Made by a program: the position numbers and the translations under genes | The notes under the pieces: model-generated | The model's input: only the letters and a program-made list of their open reading frames with translations | What the model was told of the DNA's origin: nothing | The model's database searches: none | Part shown: positions 44,886-54,995 of the stretch, piece by piece | Layout of the letters: every line of letters begins with the position of its first letter | Numbering within the stretch: position 1 is the stretch's first letter | Assembly (NCBI RefSeq): GCF_000400715.1 | Contig: NZ_KE007351.1 | Location: 400,001-464,000 of the forward strand | Origin: Acinetobacter genomosp. 15BJ | Lineage (GTDB): Bacteria; Pseudomonadota; Gammaproteobacteria; Pseudomonadales; Moraxellaceae | DNA: 64,000 nt | Reading direction: 5' to 3'

Positions 44886-46352
44886 ATGTCGATCTTTGTC
44901 CGTATCTGGTTTTTCTTTAGCTTGGTGGTGGTATTGAGTCTAGGTTTTATCGCTTATACCCTGACCCAACAAGTAAAACCCAATGTACGGCAGGTGGTTG
45001 AAGATACCCTCGCTGAAAACGCCAATATCATTGCCCAATTGATTGCAGAAGATGTCTATCAACATCAGGTCGATACCCCTGAATTTGACCAAAAAATCCA
45101 GGCAGCTTTATCTCGTCAACTGAATGCCACCATTTGGCAGCATCGCAAAGAGCAAATTAATCAACAACTGTACATTACCGATCCCCAAGGCATCGTGATC
45201 TACGACTCCGAAGGACAAGCTGTGGGGCAAGACTATTCCAAATGGAATGATGTCTACTTAACACTGCGTGGTAAATACGGCGCACGCTCAACTGCAACCA
45301 ATCCCTATGATCGCAACAGTAGTGTCATGCATATTGCAGCACCAATTATTTACCAACAACAATTGCTCGGTGTAGTCAGTATTGGCAAACCAAATCAGTC
45401 GGTACAACCCTATATCGAACGTGCTGAGCAGCAACTGATTTATCAAGCCCTCTGGATTGCGGCACTCAGCCTGCTCTTGGCCAGTATGGTGGCGTATTGG
45501 CTAAGACATAGTATTGATCGCGTCCGACGCTATGCACAGGCCTTGGCACCCGTGAATCAAGCACCTTTCTTTTATTCCGCCAAAGAACTCAATCAAGTGA
45601 CTCAAGCACTGAGCGAAATGCGGGAAAAACTGGAAGATCGTGGCTATGTCGAAAACTATGTCAATACACTCACCCATGAACTCAAAAGCCCGCTCACTGC
45701 GATTCAAGCCAGCGCTGAATTACTACAAGATGATTTACCACTGGTCGATCAGCAACAATTTGCGCTACATATTGTTGAACAAAGCCAACGTTTACAGTCC
45801 CTGATTGAACGAATGTTGTTATTAACACGACTTGAAAAAAATCAGCATGTTTTAGAATTTCAATCGGTCGATCTGAATCACCTGATTCAACAATGTTTTC
45901 AGCAACAGCAAAGTGTGCTGCAACTGAAACAAATCCAGATTCAACTTGATCTGCCCGAACACAGCTTGATCCACGCCGATCCGTTTTGGCTGAAACAGGC
46001 ATTGAATAATCTCTTAGATAACGCCAGAGACTTCTGCCCACCACAAGGTAAAATCGCAGTTCAACTTCAGCAAGACCCAAGCCATCACAACATCACCCTG
46101 CTGTTTTTTAATGAGGGCGATGCAATTCCTGAGTACGCCTTAAACCGCGTATTTGAAACCTATTTTTCTCTACCGCGTCCGCATAATCAGCAACGCAGTA
46201 CCGGCATTGGGCTCAGTATCGTCAAACAGATTATTCAGCAGCATCAAGGTCAGATTAGCATCCAGAATATTGAAGCGAATCGCCTCGACTTCTTAGCAAC
46301 CCATCAATCTGGTGTGCTCTTGACCCTCACACTTCACACAAACTTCATCTAA
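44886..46352 (+). CDS. creC: Sensor histidine kinase CreC
   Basis: A 488-residue kinase. Two membrane segments (about 5-24 and 186-205) flank a periplasmic sensor; a HAMP-like linker follows. The phosphorylated His is in TLTHELKSPLTAIQASAELL (about residue 265); ATP-binding motifs are NNLLDNARDFCP (N box) and STGIGLSIVKQIIQQH (G2 box). It partners CreB. CreC signals fermentative or envelope state in enterobacteria. Confidence 0.92.
   Translation: MSIFVRIWFFFSLVVVLSLGFIAYTLTQQVKPNVRQVVEDTLAENANIIAQLIAEDVYQHQVDTPEFDQKIQAALSRQLNATIWQHRKEQINQQLYITDPQGIVIYDSEGQAVGQDYSKWNDVYLTLRGKYGARSTATNPYDRNSSVMHIAAPIIYQQQLLGVVSIGKPNQSVQPYIERAEQQLIYQALWIAALSLLLASMVAYWLRHSIDRVRRYAQALAPVNQAPFFYSAKELNQVTQALSEMREKLEDRGYVENYVNTLTHELKSPLTAIQASAELLQDDLPLVDQQQFALHIVEQSQRLQSLIERMLLLTRLEKNQHVLEFQSVDLNHLIQQCFQQQQSVLQLKQIQIQLDLPEHSLIHADPFWLKQALNNLLDNARDFCPPQGKIAVQLQQDPSHHNITLLFFNEGDAIPEYALNRVFETYFSLPRPHNQQRSTGIGLSIVKQIIQQHQGQISIQNIEANRLDFLATHQSGVLLTLTLHTNFI
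46333..46348 (+). promoter_or_regulatory. CreB-site-like direct repeat before creD
   Basis: TTCAC-ACAAAC-TTCAT, one mismatch from the CreB tag TTCAC-N6-TTCAC, within the last codons of creC and 80 bp upstream of creD. Internal promoters for creD controlled by CreB are known in other bacteria. Because it is inside coding sequence, chance is possible. Confidence 0.4.
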
Positions 46353-46427
46353 GCTTCAAACCGAACTCATCCGAAGCGCATATCGCATGTAGATACTGGT
46401 CATATCCTAATGACCATGGAATTTCAT

Positions 46428-47816
46428 ATGCGTCGCAATTTTATCAACCTTAAAATCGGAGCCATTTTGTTCCTGATTTTAATTTTTTATATCGGTTTAT
46501 TTTTTATTTCGGGCTTAGTCTCTGAACGTCAAAGCTATCAACAACAAGTCATTCATGACATTGCCAACGAACAAATTCGTCCACAACAAATCGTTGCGCC
46601 TTATTTAAAACTGCCCTACCAAGTGCAAACCACCTGTAACGATGAACAGAAAAAAAGTTATCCCTGTACACAAACCCTATTTATCGCGGTAGGAGCGGAA
46701 ACGACCAACTGGAATGCACAATTTAAAGTTTCGGACAGTACTTATAAGCGTAATATCTATAAAGCGATTAGCTATCAAAATTCGATGTCTGGCAAAGGCA
46801 CATTTAAGGCCATCGAGAACGAGTCAAAACGTGATTACCTTTGGGAACAGGCTGAAATTATTTTTCCGATCCAAGATGCACGTGGGCTGAATGCCAAACC
46901 GATCTTCAATATTGATGGTAAGGCCTATAAGTTCGACTTTTCTGAGCAAAGCCAAGGACAACGTGGTTTTGACCTGATGCATCTGACGGCGAAGCAATAC
47001 CCTGAACTGGTACAAAAATTTCAGCAAGGGTTTAAATTCGACCTAGAATTTGAACTTGAAGGACTCAGTGAATTCAGTTTTATTCCCACCAGTTATGAAA
47101 TGACCTATCAGGCCAAAGGCAACTGGGGCGATGTCAAATACGATGGGCAAAGTCTTCCATTCAAAAAATCCAGTGAAAAACATCAATTCCAAGCAGACTG
47201 GAAAAATATTGCATTGGGCAAACGCAATTTGGAAAATGTGTCATTGTGCGAAAATAGCCAATGCTTTTATCAGGTCCTAAACGCACAAAATGCAGCAGCA
47301 GAAGCCGCTTATGATAGCCGTACACCCTCAAATATTTCAGGCATTTCGACTCAATTCCTAGAGCCTGTCAATATCTATACCCAAACCGATCGTGCCATTA
47401 AATACGGTGTGATGGTGATCATCATTACCTTTGGTTGCTTCTTCCTGTTTGAGGTTTTAAAACAACTCAAAATCCATCCTGTGCAATATGCCTTGGTTGC
47501 GATGGCACAAGGTGTGTTCTTCGTGTTGTTACTTTCGATCAGTGAATATTACGCCTTTGCACTCGCCTATCTAGCGGCAGCAATCGCTTGTGTCGGTCTC
47601 ATCACATGGTATTTATATTTTGTGGTCAAAGGGATTAAGCCTGCGCTGTTATTTGGGATTTTACTCGGTGTGCTCTACGGCATGATGTATCTATTACTGC
47701 AATCCAGTGGTAAAACCTTCTTATTCGGTTCGATCCTGTCCTTTATTCTGATTGCCTGTGTCATGTTCATCACCCGTCATGTCAATTGGTATCAATCCGA
47801 ACAACAAAGCCAATAA
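46428..47816 (+). CDS. creD: Inner-membrane protein CreD
   Basis: A CreD-family protein of 462 residues from ATG 46428, which has GGA seven bases upstream (the frame opens at 46410). An N-terminal membrane segment (IGAILFLILIFYIGLFFI) is followed by a large periplasmic domain, with LTYQAKGNWGDVKYDG-like text, and about five C-terminal membrane segments. CreD is the main output of CreBC and affects envelope integrity and beta-lactam response in several genera. Confidence 0.92.
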   Translation: MRRNFINLKIGAILFLILIFYIGLFFISGLVSERQSYQQQVIHDIANEQIRPQQIVAPYLKLPYQVQTTCNDEQKKSYPCTQTLFIAVGAETTNWNAQFKVSDSTYKRNIYKAISYQNSMSGKGTFKAIENESKRDYLWEQAEIIFPIQDARGLNAKPIFNIDGKAYKFDFSEQSQGQRGFDLMHLTAKQYPELVQKFQQGFKFDLEFELEGLSEFSFIPTSYEMTYQAKGNWGDVKYDGQSLPFKKSSEKHQFQADWKNIALGKRNLENVSLCENSQCFYQVLNAQNAAAEAAYDSRTPSNISGISTQFLEPVNIYTQTDRAIKYGVMVIIITFGCFFLFEVLKQLKIHPVQYALVAMAQGVFFVLLLSISEYYAFALAYLAAAIACVGLITWYLYFVVKGIKPALLFGILLGVLYGMMYLLLQSSGKTFLFGSILSFILIACVMFITRHVNWYQSEQQSQ

Positions 47817-47824
47817 AAATACAT

Positions 47825-47850
47825 AGGGGCGAAGCGATGGCTTCGTCCCT
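47825..47850 (+). terminator. Terminator of creBCD
   Basis: AGGGGCGAAGC pairs with GCTTCGTCCCT in an 11-bp stem (one G-U) around GATG, followed by TTTTC. Confidence 0.85.
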
Positions 47851-47878
47851 TTTCACTGCATTAATAAGGAATAAAACC

Positions 47879-48082
47879 ATGAATCAGACAGCCTATTCAG
47901 CCTTGAGCCAACTCAAACAACTTTGTCCAGCACAGAGTTCTATTGCAAACTGCCTGAATCAATTAAGACAGGCTAAAATTCAGTTTCTGAATCTGGGAAA
48001 TATCATTATCTGCCCACAACAGCGCTGTATTCTATTTTTCCAACAGCGCAACTTAATGGGAATAGAAACTTTTTTAGCCTGA
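47879..48082 (+). CDS. Hypothetical protein, 67 aa
   Basis: A small ORF with AAGGA eight bases before ATG 47879. It begins MNQTAYSALSQLKQLCPAQS and has three widely spaced cysteines (residues 15, 23, 45, with a fourth near 49). No family recognised. The frame is open further upstream through the creD terminator, which argues for the downstream start. Confidence 0.5.
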   Translation: MNQTAYSALSQLKQLCPAQSSIANCLNQLRQAKIQFLNLGNIIICPQQRCILFFQQRNLMGIETFLA

Positions 48083-48157
48083 TTTATAGAAAATTACATT
48101 GCTGCCGAATTGCATCAAGTACAATTGCGACTCTACTTTTTCGATTAGGGAATCACT

Positions 48158-48514
48158 ATGTCTGTGCAACGCCTTCATGTCACATCACGTTATTGCGAAG
48201 TTGCCATTGCGGGAAATCTTGTTCATTTAGCAGGCCAATTGGCGGATGATACCAGCGTTGATGTAACGGCACAGACACAGCAAACTCTAGACAATATTGA
48301 TCGTTTATTGGCAGAAGCAGGTACAGATAAAACCCATATTTTATCTGTACTGATCTTTTTAAAAGACATTGAAAAAGATTACGCAGCCATGAATGCGGTC
48401 TGGGATGCATGGATTGCTGAAGGACATCCCCCAGCACGTACCTGTGTAGAATCTAAACTCTACACCCCTCATGTTTTGGTTGAAATGACGGTAACCGCTG
48501 TTCGCCCAGATTAA
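48158..48514 (+). CDS. RidA/YjgF-family enamine/imine deaminase
   Basis: A 118-residue protein. Family features: NLVHLAGQLADDT near residue 20-32, the conserved Arg in GHPPARTCVESKLYTP (about residues 88-103), and LVEMTVTAV at the end. RidA proteins hydrolyse reactive enamine/imine intermediates such as 2-aminoacrylate. It converges with the next gene, overlapping by 4 bp. Confidence 0.93.
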   Translation: MSVQRLHVTSRYCEVAIAGNLVHLAGQLADDTSVDVTAQTQQTLDNIDRLLAEAGTDKTHILSVLIFLKDIEKDYAAMNAVWDAWIAEGHPPARTCVESKLYTPHVLVEMTVTAVRPD

Positions 48515-49053
48515 TAAGATTTAAATGCGAATTCATTATATTTCATCATTCGATCTGCTTTAGGCATCGACATCGATGCTGACGTACCTGCCGCTGAAAT
48601 AGCGGTAGGCTCAAACAAATCAGGCACTAAATCTTCTCTGAGCTCCTGTTCAGTCGGAATACTGCTATAACGCAGTACACGATAGCCTGCCAATTCAAGC
48701 AAACTATCTTGATAATGTTTTTGATGTAGGCGGTTCACATAAGACTCGTCTGCGATCTCAATAATCGCAAGCACTTGATGCTGCTGATCTAAAATGACGA
48801 AGTCTGCGACCAAACCTTGATACTTACGGCGTGTGTGCGCAAATTTAGTGGTCAGTAAAGCATCAAAAGACACATGTGCCAATACGGTATGACGTGGTAA
48901 TACAGCTTGTAAACGCATCAAGGTAATTTGCTCCGCAATATTCAAAATACCACGGCGTTTTAATGGACTGTCCTGACGCCTATTTTGTTGTAAGCGACGA
49001 AGTGCAAGTGCTGTGATTAACAGCAACCCAACTGTTGTTATAAAATAATACAT
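48511..49053 (-). CDS. DUF2726-type protein with N-terminal anchor
   Basis: A 180-residue protein. One N-terminal membrane segment (residues 2-18) is followed by a domain resembling DUF2726/PD-(D/E)xK nucleases: GLVADFVILDQQHQVLAIIEIADES and YQDSLLELAGYRVLRYS. The D...E-x-D pattern may be a degenerate nuclease core. Function unknown. Confidence 0.75.
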   Translation of the reverse strand: MYYFITTVGLLLITALALRRLQQNRRQDSPLKRRGILNIAEQITLMRLQAVLPRHTVLAHVSFDALLTTKFAHTRRKYQGLVADFVILDQQHQVLAIIEIADESYVNRLHQKHYQDSLLELAGYRVLRYSSIPTEQELREDLVPDLFEPTAISAAGTSASMSMPKADRMMKYNEFAFKSY

Positions 49054-49358
49054 TTCTAACTAATCCCTTTAGATTTTTTATAATCATTTTGGCTTGATGC
49101 CAATTTTTTTAATCAAGAACATCGATAGCAAAGTCATTTTGCAGTGCAAACTTAAGTTTTTTAATCGTGTTTTCCTAGACGACCAAAGTCGTAATAACCC
49201 TCTGCACTTTATTTATAATCATTCGTTTGCCAAGATTCAAGTCGTTATTGTCAGTTTATGTTTCTATGGGCGATAGTTTTGCGATCAAATTGTGATCATA
49301 TGACAATTAGGCATAAAAAAGAAGGCATGAACGCTCTCATGCCTTCTTAAATACTCAA
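49054..49358. other. Gene-free spacer upstream of the DUF2726 gene
   Basis: AT-rich, with a possible 60-codon plus-strand ORF (49094-49276) that lacks a ribosome-binding site and recognisable sequence. It ends in the terminator at 49320-49348. Confidence 0.5.
49320..49348 (-). terminator. Terminator of the ygiQ-like gene
   Basis: AGAAGGCATGA pairs with TCATGCCTTCT around ACGCTC, with an A-run to the left (T-run on the minus strand). Confidence 0.88.
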
Positions 49359-51740
49359 TTAACGATGTGCTTTGGTTTTAGACTTTGGCTTTCCTGAAAA
49401 CGGTCTTTTCTCACCAGTTTCACGTGGTGGTAAACCATTATGTTGCGTCAATAGCTGTCCTTTTTGCGGACGCTGTTGACCTGACTGTGACCGAGACTGA
49501 CCCTGACCACGCTTTGCAGAATCCCCTGCAACAGATGAATTCTTTTTACGTGCCGATTTATATTCACCTTCAGCTGTACCTTGTGGCTGATAAGTTGGAA
49601 TCAAATGCTGCTTTGAGTTTCCAATTAAATCTACACGCCCCATCTCTTTCAAGGCTTCACGCAATAAAGGCCAGTTGTTTGGATCATGATAACGTAAGAA
49701 TGCTTTATGCAGACGACGACGCTTTTCGCCTTTCACGATATCCACATTTTCCGTATAACGTGCCACTTTAGACAATGGGTTTTTGCCTGAGTAATACATT
49801 GTGGTTGCCGTTGCCATTGGCGATGGATAAAAGGTCTGTACCTGATCGGCACGGAAGCCATTTTTCTTCAACCAAATCGCCAGATTCATCATGTCGTAAT
49901 CGGTAGTACCCGGATGTGCGGCAATAAAGTATGGAATTAAATACTGTTCCTTACCTGCTTCCTTACTGAAACGCTCAAACATCTGTTTAAAACGGTCATA
50001 GGTGCCGATACCGGGTTTCATCATCTTGGATAATGGGCCATTTTCGGTATGCTCAGGCGCAATTTTTAGATAACCACCAACATGGTGCTGAACCAATTCT
50101 TTGACATATTCAGGGTTTAAGACAGCGAGGTCATAACGTAGACCTGAACCAATCAGAATCTTCTTCACCCCTTTGATTTCACGAGCTTTACGATAAAGCT
50201 GAACCAAAGGTGCATGATCGGTATGTAAGTTCTGACAAACGCCGGGATAAACACACGATGGTTTACGGCAATTCTTTTCAATTTCAGGATCTTGGCAATG
50301 CAAACGGTACATGTTTGCCGTTGGTCCACCTAAATCCGAAATAATCCCGGTAAAGTTTGGTGCAGTATCACGGATCTTTTCAATTTCACGTAAAATTGAA
50401 TCTTCAGAACGGTTTTGGATAATACGACCTTCATGCTCGGTAATCGAACAGAAAGTACAACCACCAAAACAACCACGCATAATATTGACCGAGAACTTGA
50501 TCATATCAAATGCTGGAAAACGCGCATTGCCATAAGCTGGATGCGGTAAGCGCGCATAAGGCAAATCAAACACATAGTCCATTTCCTCAGTGGTCAGAGG
50601 AATTGGCGGTGGATTGATCCAAACATCACGCTCACCATGACGTTGCACCAATGCACGCGCATTACCAGGGTTGGTTTCTAGATGCAAAATACGATTGGCA
50701 TGTGCATAGAGTACCTGATCCTCAGCCACTTCTTCATAAGAAGGTAAACGGATTACCGCCAATTCGCGTGGTGGTAATTTATGTTTAATTGCTTTTGATG
50801 GTGCAGGTTTCAGCTGTACGATCTGTGTATCTGGATCTAGATTGTCGCCTTCACGTACGATCGGATTTGCCACAAATTCTTTTTGAAAGTCCTGATACTG
50901 TGCCAGTGAGTTGCCTTTTTCTTTTTCAACTTCACAACCGTCAATGTCTTCAGTCATGACATAAGGGTTGATAATTTGATCAACACGGCCAATGGTATCA
51001 ACATCGTTACTGGCGATTTCAACGAATTTTGCTTTCGATTTTTTATTATGTTTATTGATAATAAATGCAGTACCACGAACATCAGTGATCTCGTGAACTT
51101 TTTCACCTTTGGATAAACGATGCATCACGTCGATAATGGCACGCTCACCATTGCCATACATGAGCAAATCAGCTTTAGAATCCATCAAAATCGAACGACG
51201 AACTTTGTCTGACCAATAGTCATAATGCGCGATACGACGTAAGCTGCCTTCAATCCCACCAAGTAATACAGGAACATCTGGGAAAGCTTCACGGCAACGC
51301 TGACAGTAAACCGTGGCTGCACGGTCTGGGCGTTTATTCGCTTCATTATTTGGTGAATAGGCATCATCAGAGCGGATTTTACGATCAGCCGTATAACGGT
51401 TAATCATCGAATCCATGTTCCCTGCAGTCACACCCCATGCAATGGTTGGCTTACCTAAAACGCGGAAGCTCTCTACATTGGTCCAATCAGGTTGTGCAAT
51501 GATTCCGACACGGAAGCCTTGTGCTTCAAGTACACGCCCAATCACACCTGATACAAAAGATGGATGGTCAATATAAGCATCGCCACAAACTAAAATAAAG
51601 TCACATGCATCCCAGCCGAGTAGATCCATTTCTTCTCGTGACATCGGCAAAAATGGTGCGGGTTCAAAACACGACGCCCAATATTTGTCGTAATCAAACA
51701 GCGCTTTAGGCGCAGTCTGCATGGTATAGGCAGTAGACAT
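49359..51740 (-). CDS. ygiQ: YgiQ-family radical SAM protein
   Basis: A 793-residue protein. The N-terminal YgiQ domain includes FILVCGDAYIDHPSFVSGVIGR; the radical-SAM cluster motif C-x3-C-x2-C is in IMRGCFGGCTFCSITEHEGR (about residues 411-430); a C-terminal basic, disordered tail follows (SARKKNSSVAG to GKPKSKTKAHR). A second cysteine set (CRKPSCVYPGVCQNL) fits an additional cluster. Reaction unknown for the family. Length is normal. Confidence 0.93.
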   Translation of the reverse strand: MSTAYTMQTAPKALFDYDKYWASCFEPAPFLPMSREEMDLLGWDACDFILVCGDAYIDHPSFVSGVIGRVLEAQGFRVGIIAQPDWTNVESFRVLGKPTIAWGVTAGNMDSMINRYTADRKIRSDDAYSPNNEANKRPDRAATVYCQRCREAFPDVPVLLGGIEGSLRRIAHYDYWSDKVRRSILMDSKADLLMYGNGERAIIDVMHRLSKGEKVHEITDVRGTAFIINKHNKKSKAKFVEIASNDVDTIGRVDQIINPYVMTEDIDGCEVEKEKGNSLAQYQDFQKEFVANPIVREGDNLDPDTQIVQLKPAPSKAIKHKLPPRELAVIRLPSYEEVAEDQVLYAHANRILHLETNPGNARALVQRHGERDVWINPPPIPLTTEEMDYVFDLPYARLPHPAYGNARFPAFDMIKFSVNIMRGCFGGCTFCSITEHEGRIIQNRSEDSILREIEKIRDTAPNFTGIISDLGGPTANMYRLHCQDPEIEKNCRKPSCVYPGVCQNLHTDHAPLVQLYRKAREIKGVKKILIGSGLRYDLAVLNPEYVKELVQHHVGGYLKIAPEHTENGPLSKMMKPGIGTYDRFKQMFERFSKEAGKEQYLIPYFIAAHPGTTDYDMMNLAIWLKKNGFRADQVQTFYPSPMATATTMYYSGKNPLSKVARYTENVDIVKGEKRRRLHKAFLRYHDPNNWPLLREALKEMGRVDLIGNSKQHLIPTYQPQGTAEGEYKSARKKNSSVAGDSAKRGQGQSRSQSGQQRPQKGQLLTQHNGLPPRETGEKRPFSGKPKSKTKAHR

Positions 51741-51946
51741 AGCTTGCGAATCTCGGCTAGCAGATGAAGGAGAGACATTTATCGGGGCTGGTGGTATTTT
51801 AACCCCTAAAATGAAAGCCGATCATTTTAACATGAATTTCATTCATTTTCCCTGTTTATAAAACATTCAGGAACAAGGGGATAACAAATTATTTGTATAA
51901 AGTTTAAGCAAAATATAAATATCAGAGGCAAAACTAGCGTTTTTGA

Positions 51947-52336
51947 TTAATGGGAGACGTCGCTGCTTATTTCATTCGATCGAACCACCTCTTTCACCGT
52001 ATAACCCGACTCGATATAGCCGCTACCTCCAGAAACGATTTGACCATTCGCAAGTGTCGCTTCCAACTGATATCCACCTTCGCCCTGTATGAAAAACTGC
52101 GTTTCTATTATTTTTTTATTTTCGATTGGCTGAAAAAATATTTCATGCTGAACAGCAGTTGTTTTTACGGATAGCTTGAGCGTGCTGATGGTTTGCCCAC
52201 TTTGATTTGAAATTTGCATGCTGACCAAAGGTTGAAACCAATCATTTAGTCCTGCGGTTAAAGCACCAATACAGAAGCTCGTCCCTAAAGAAAGGACGAC
52301 TAACACTGGTATAAATATCTTTTTAACTGATTTCAT
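51947..52336 (-). CDS. Hypothetical membrane-anchored or exported protein, 129 aa
   Basis: An N-terminal hydrophobic segment (KIFIPVLVVLSLGTSFCIGALTAG, about residues 6-29) may be a signal anchor. The rest is a small beta-rich domain (VSMQISNQSGQTISTLKLSV, then GEGGYQLEATLANGQIVSGGSGY). No family recognised. It lies alone between ygiQ and an MFS gene. Confidence 0.65.
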   Translation of the reverse strand: MKSVKKIFIPVLVVLSLGTSFCIGALTAGLNDWFQPLVSMQISNQSGQTISTLKLSVKTTAVQHEIFFQPIENKKIIETQFFIQGEGGYQLEATLANGQIVSGGSGYIESGYTVKEVVRSNEISSDVSH

Positions 52337-52398
52337 TCTATTTCTTTATCTTTTTATATTGATTCAAAACTTTAAAACATAAGTCTAAAAAACAAAAG

Positions 52399-53613
52399 TT
52401 AATCAACTTTCTGAATTGGTAAAGCCTTTAACCGCAACGCTAAAAATAGCCCAAGTGCTAAAACTACAGCCACCATGAGATTTATCCCCGTCCAGCCATA
52501 GTTCTCCCAGACCAACCCACCACTACTACCCAGTAAACTTGAGCCGATGTAATAGCAGAATAAATACAGTGAAGAGGCCACTGCACGATACTGCACTGCT
52601 TGAACCGAAACCCAACTGCTGGCGGTCGAATGTGCCGCAAAAAATGAGAAGGTAAAAATTGTGAGACCCAGCAAAATAGTCCAAAGTGATGGAATCAAGG
52701 TAATCAATAGGCCGATGATCATCATGACCAGTAAAACTGGCAACACTTTATCCCGTCCAAATTTAAAGCCCCATTGTGCAGCTTTGGGTGAACTATAAAT
52801 CCCTGCCAAATAAGCAATTGAAATCAGACCGATCCATGTTTGCGATAGATTAAACGGGGCTTCTAATAAATGGTAACTGATATAGTTAAAGACCGTGACT
52901 AAGCAGCCCATTAGAATAAAACCTTGGGCGAATAAAATGCGTAATTTCGGGTCTTTTAGATTTTGCTCAAAAGCTGCTTTAAAACGTGAAAACCGGAATG
53001 GAAATGGTTTGAAATGCTGTGATTTGGGCAATAACAGATAAAATAAGCAAGCAATCACAAAATTCAGAAAACCAATAATATAAGTTGCCGATTGCCAAGA
53101 AATAAAATCAACCAAAACACCTGCAATCAAACGCCCACCCATACCGCCAATCGCGGTACCTGAGATATACAGCCCCATAGCAAAACCGATATCCTTCTGC
53201 GCAATCTCCTCTCCGATATAAGTCATTGCCACTGCGGCAACCCCACTGACCGCTAGACCAATCAAAACACGGGTACTTAAAAAGATTTCCCAGATCGGGA
53301 AAGAAGCGCTGATCAGCAATAAAATCGAGACCAGAAATAGGGCAAATACCATAATCGGCTTACGCCCAAAACGATCAGAAATAAAGCCTGTAAATAGCAG
53401 ACCGATGGCCAATGCAATGGTAGAAAAAGACAGAGGAAAACTACTGTGGGTCGGAGTGACGTGAAAGAATTCTGCAAAAATCGGCATCATCGGCTGTACA
53501 CAGTACAACGAGGAAAATGACGCGAAACCAGCAAAGAACAATGACCATAAAATCGCAGTAAACGATTTAGAACCATATTCGATATGGGTTGGACGTATAA
53601 CTGATTCAGACAT
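52399..53613 (-). CDS. MFS transporter (YnfM/AraJ-like)
   Basis: A 404-residue, 12-segment transporter. The loop motif GFISDRFGRKPIMVFAL is at about residues 75-91, and the second-half motif GYGFKFGRDKV-like AAQWGFKFGRDKVLPVLL is present. Members export arabinose-like compounds or drugs. Substrate unknown. An AGGAG sits just upstream of ATG 53613. Confidence 0.87.
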   Translation of the reverse strand: MSESVIRPTHIEYGSKSFTAILWSLFFAGFASFSSLYCVQPMMPIFAEFFHVTPTHSSFPLSFSTIALAIGLLFTGFISDRFGRKPIMVFALFLVSILLLISASFPIWEIFLSTRVLIGLAVSGVAAVAMTYIGEEIAQKDIGFAMGLYISGTAIGGMGGRLIAGVLVDFISWQSATYIIGFLNFVIACLFYLLLPKSQHFKPFPFRFSRFKAAFEQNLKDPKLRILFAQGFILMGCLVTVFNYISYHLLEAPFNLSQTWIGLISIAYLAGIYSSPKAAQWGFKFGRDKVLPVLLVMMIIGLLITLIPSLWTILLGLTIFTFSFFAAHSTASSWVSVQAVQYRAVASSLYLFCYYIGSSLLGSSGGLVWENYGWTGINLMVAVVLALGLFLALRLKALPIQKVD

Positions 53614-53691
53614 CGGAACTCCTTATGCCCAACCAGTATACGCCTTCGACCGAAATGCGGAATGATCATTTCGGCCATTTTTATCAAATGT

Positions 53692-54948
53692 TTAAAATAA
53701 TGCTTTAGGCAAACGGATCTGAATTATTTCATTATCATCGGCAAGTTTGGCATTTCTACCCGATGAACCTGGAAAATTATTGTCATTCAATACTGTCAAA
53801 GTCGTGCCATTTTCAATAATCACATCTTCAATGGTTTCAAATGGGAAGGCAAATACCTTGCCTGTACCAATATCTCCTTCACGCGCTGTGCCATACAGCC
53901 CATTTGGGTTGGCAATTTTCATTAAATCGACCAAGTCTTCGCGTGCCACCACTTGCTTCGGCTCATTGAATTTAATCCGAATCAGTTTCTTATGACCACC
54001 CAGATTATTTTGACTCACATCGCGTTCAATAATGATGCCCTCTTTGTCATTAAACAGCTGAAAGTCACCAATATTGGTGGCTTTACTATCCAGTACGAAC
54101 CAATAATAAACACCGGTATAGGCTTTCTTCTGAAGATCAAATTGAGAGATCAGCAGTCTACCTGTCGAGTCATTCACCAGTGGCTTTTCCAGTAGCGGAT
54201 ACAGGTATTTACCGTCTGGTGAAATCGCCATGCCTTCAAAACCACTACTGCGTCCCACCAATGGCTCAACATAATTGATATTGGCTTTATTCAGTTGATT
54301 TTGCGGTGAACGTAATTCTTGGCTCGGATTAAATGGATTTGGCAAAGCAATCGGCGCATCTAACAACACACCATCAGCGGAGAAATGCAGCAGGAATGGA
54401 CCAAATTCATCACCAATCCAATACGTTCCATCAGCCGCACGTTGCATCGATTCAGGGTCAAAGTCCGCTCCAGTCAATAAGCGTTCTGACGTATTGCCAT
54501 TCACAATCTCAAAAGGAATCCGTTTATTTGGGTCACGTAATTGAATGAAGCTTTGTACGGATACCTGCCCCGAACCTTTGCTCTTGGTTTTAAAATCGGC
54601 TTTGATTTTATAAATGCGTAATAAGAAATCAGCTGAATTATCCTGTGTGCCAAAACCATTATCGGCCATGGCCATATAACTGCCATCCTCATTTTTTAAG
54701 GCGGCAGAAAAGCCCTGTACAGGTTGTCCTTTAAAGGGTGGATAGATGCCGTTGGCCCCACTCACTGCTTTACCTGAATCTGGTCCAGCGGCATAAGTTG
54801 CGACAGGAAGCTTGACGAAAGAAATCAGCGTGGGTTCTGTGACTTTGTCTGTCGATGTATTCTGATCTTGATTATTGTCATCATTATTACAGGCAGTTAA
54901 ACCCAAAGTACTACAGCAGAAAAAGGCCAATAAAGTTTTCTTGTTCAT
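53692..54948 (-). CDS. Esterase-like/phytase-family lipoprotein
   Basis: A 418-residue exported protein. Start at ATG 54948 (MNKKTLLAFFCCSTLGLTAC); another ATG four codons upstream is possible. A lipobox LTAC is followed by an Asp/Asn linker. The domain contains AMADNGFGTQDNSADFLLRIY, DPESMQRAADGTYWIGDEFGPFLLHF, and FEGMAISPDGKYLYPLLEKPL, typical of the 'esterase-like activity of phytase' family. A PhoB-type array lies upstream (54996-55046). It probably releases phosphate from extracellular esters. Confidence 0.87.
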   Translation of the reverse strand: MNKKTLLAFFCCSTLGLTACNNDDNNQDQNTSTDKVTEPTLISFVKLPVATYAAGPDSGKAVSGANGIYPPFKGQPVQGFSAALKNEDGSYMAMADNGFGTQDNSADFLLRIYKIKADFKTKSKGSGQVSVQSFIQLRDPNKRIPFEIVNGNTSERLLTGADFDPESMQRAADGTYWIGDEFGPFLLHFSADGVLLDAPIALPNPFNPSQELRSPQNQLNKANINYVEPLVGRSSGFEGMAISPDGKYLYPLLEKPLVNDSTGRLLISQFDLQKKAYTGVYYWFVLDSKATNIGDFQLFNDKEGIIIERDVSQNNLGGHKKLIRIKFNEPKQVVAREDLVDLMKIANPNGLYGTAREGDIGTGKVFAFPFETIEDVIIENGTTLTVLNDNNFPGSSGRNAKLADDNEIIQIRLPKALF

Positions 54949-54995
54949 GGTTTTATACATTTGGTAAAAATTTACGCAAATTAAAACAAGTTTTT

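Noticed and set aside
49094..49276. 60-aa plus-strand ORF upstream of the DUF2726 gene
   Set aside because: No ribosome-binding site and no recognisable sequence; the stretch is AT-rich spacer.
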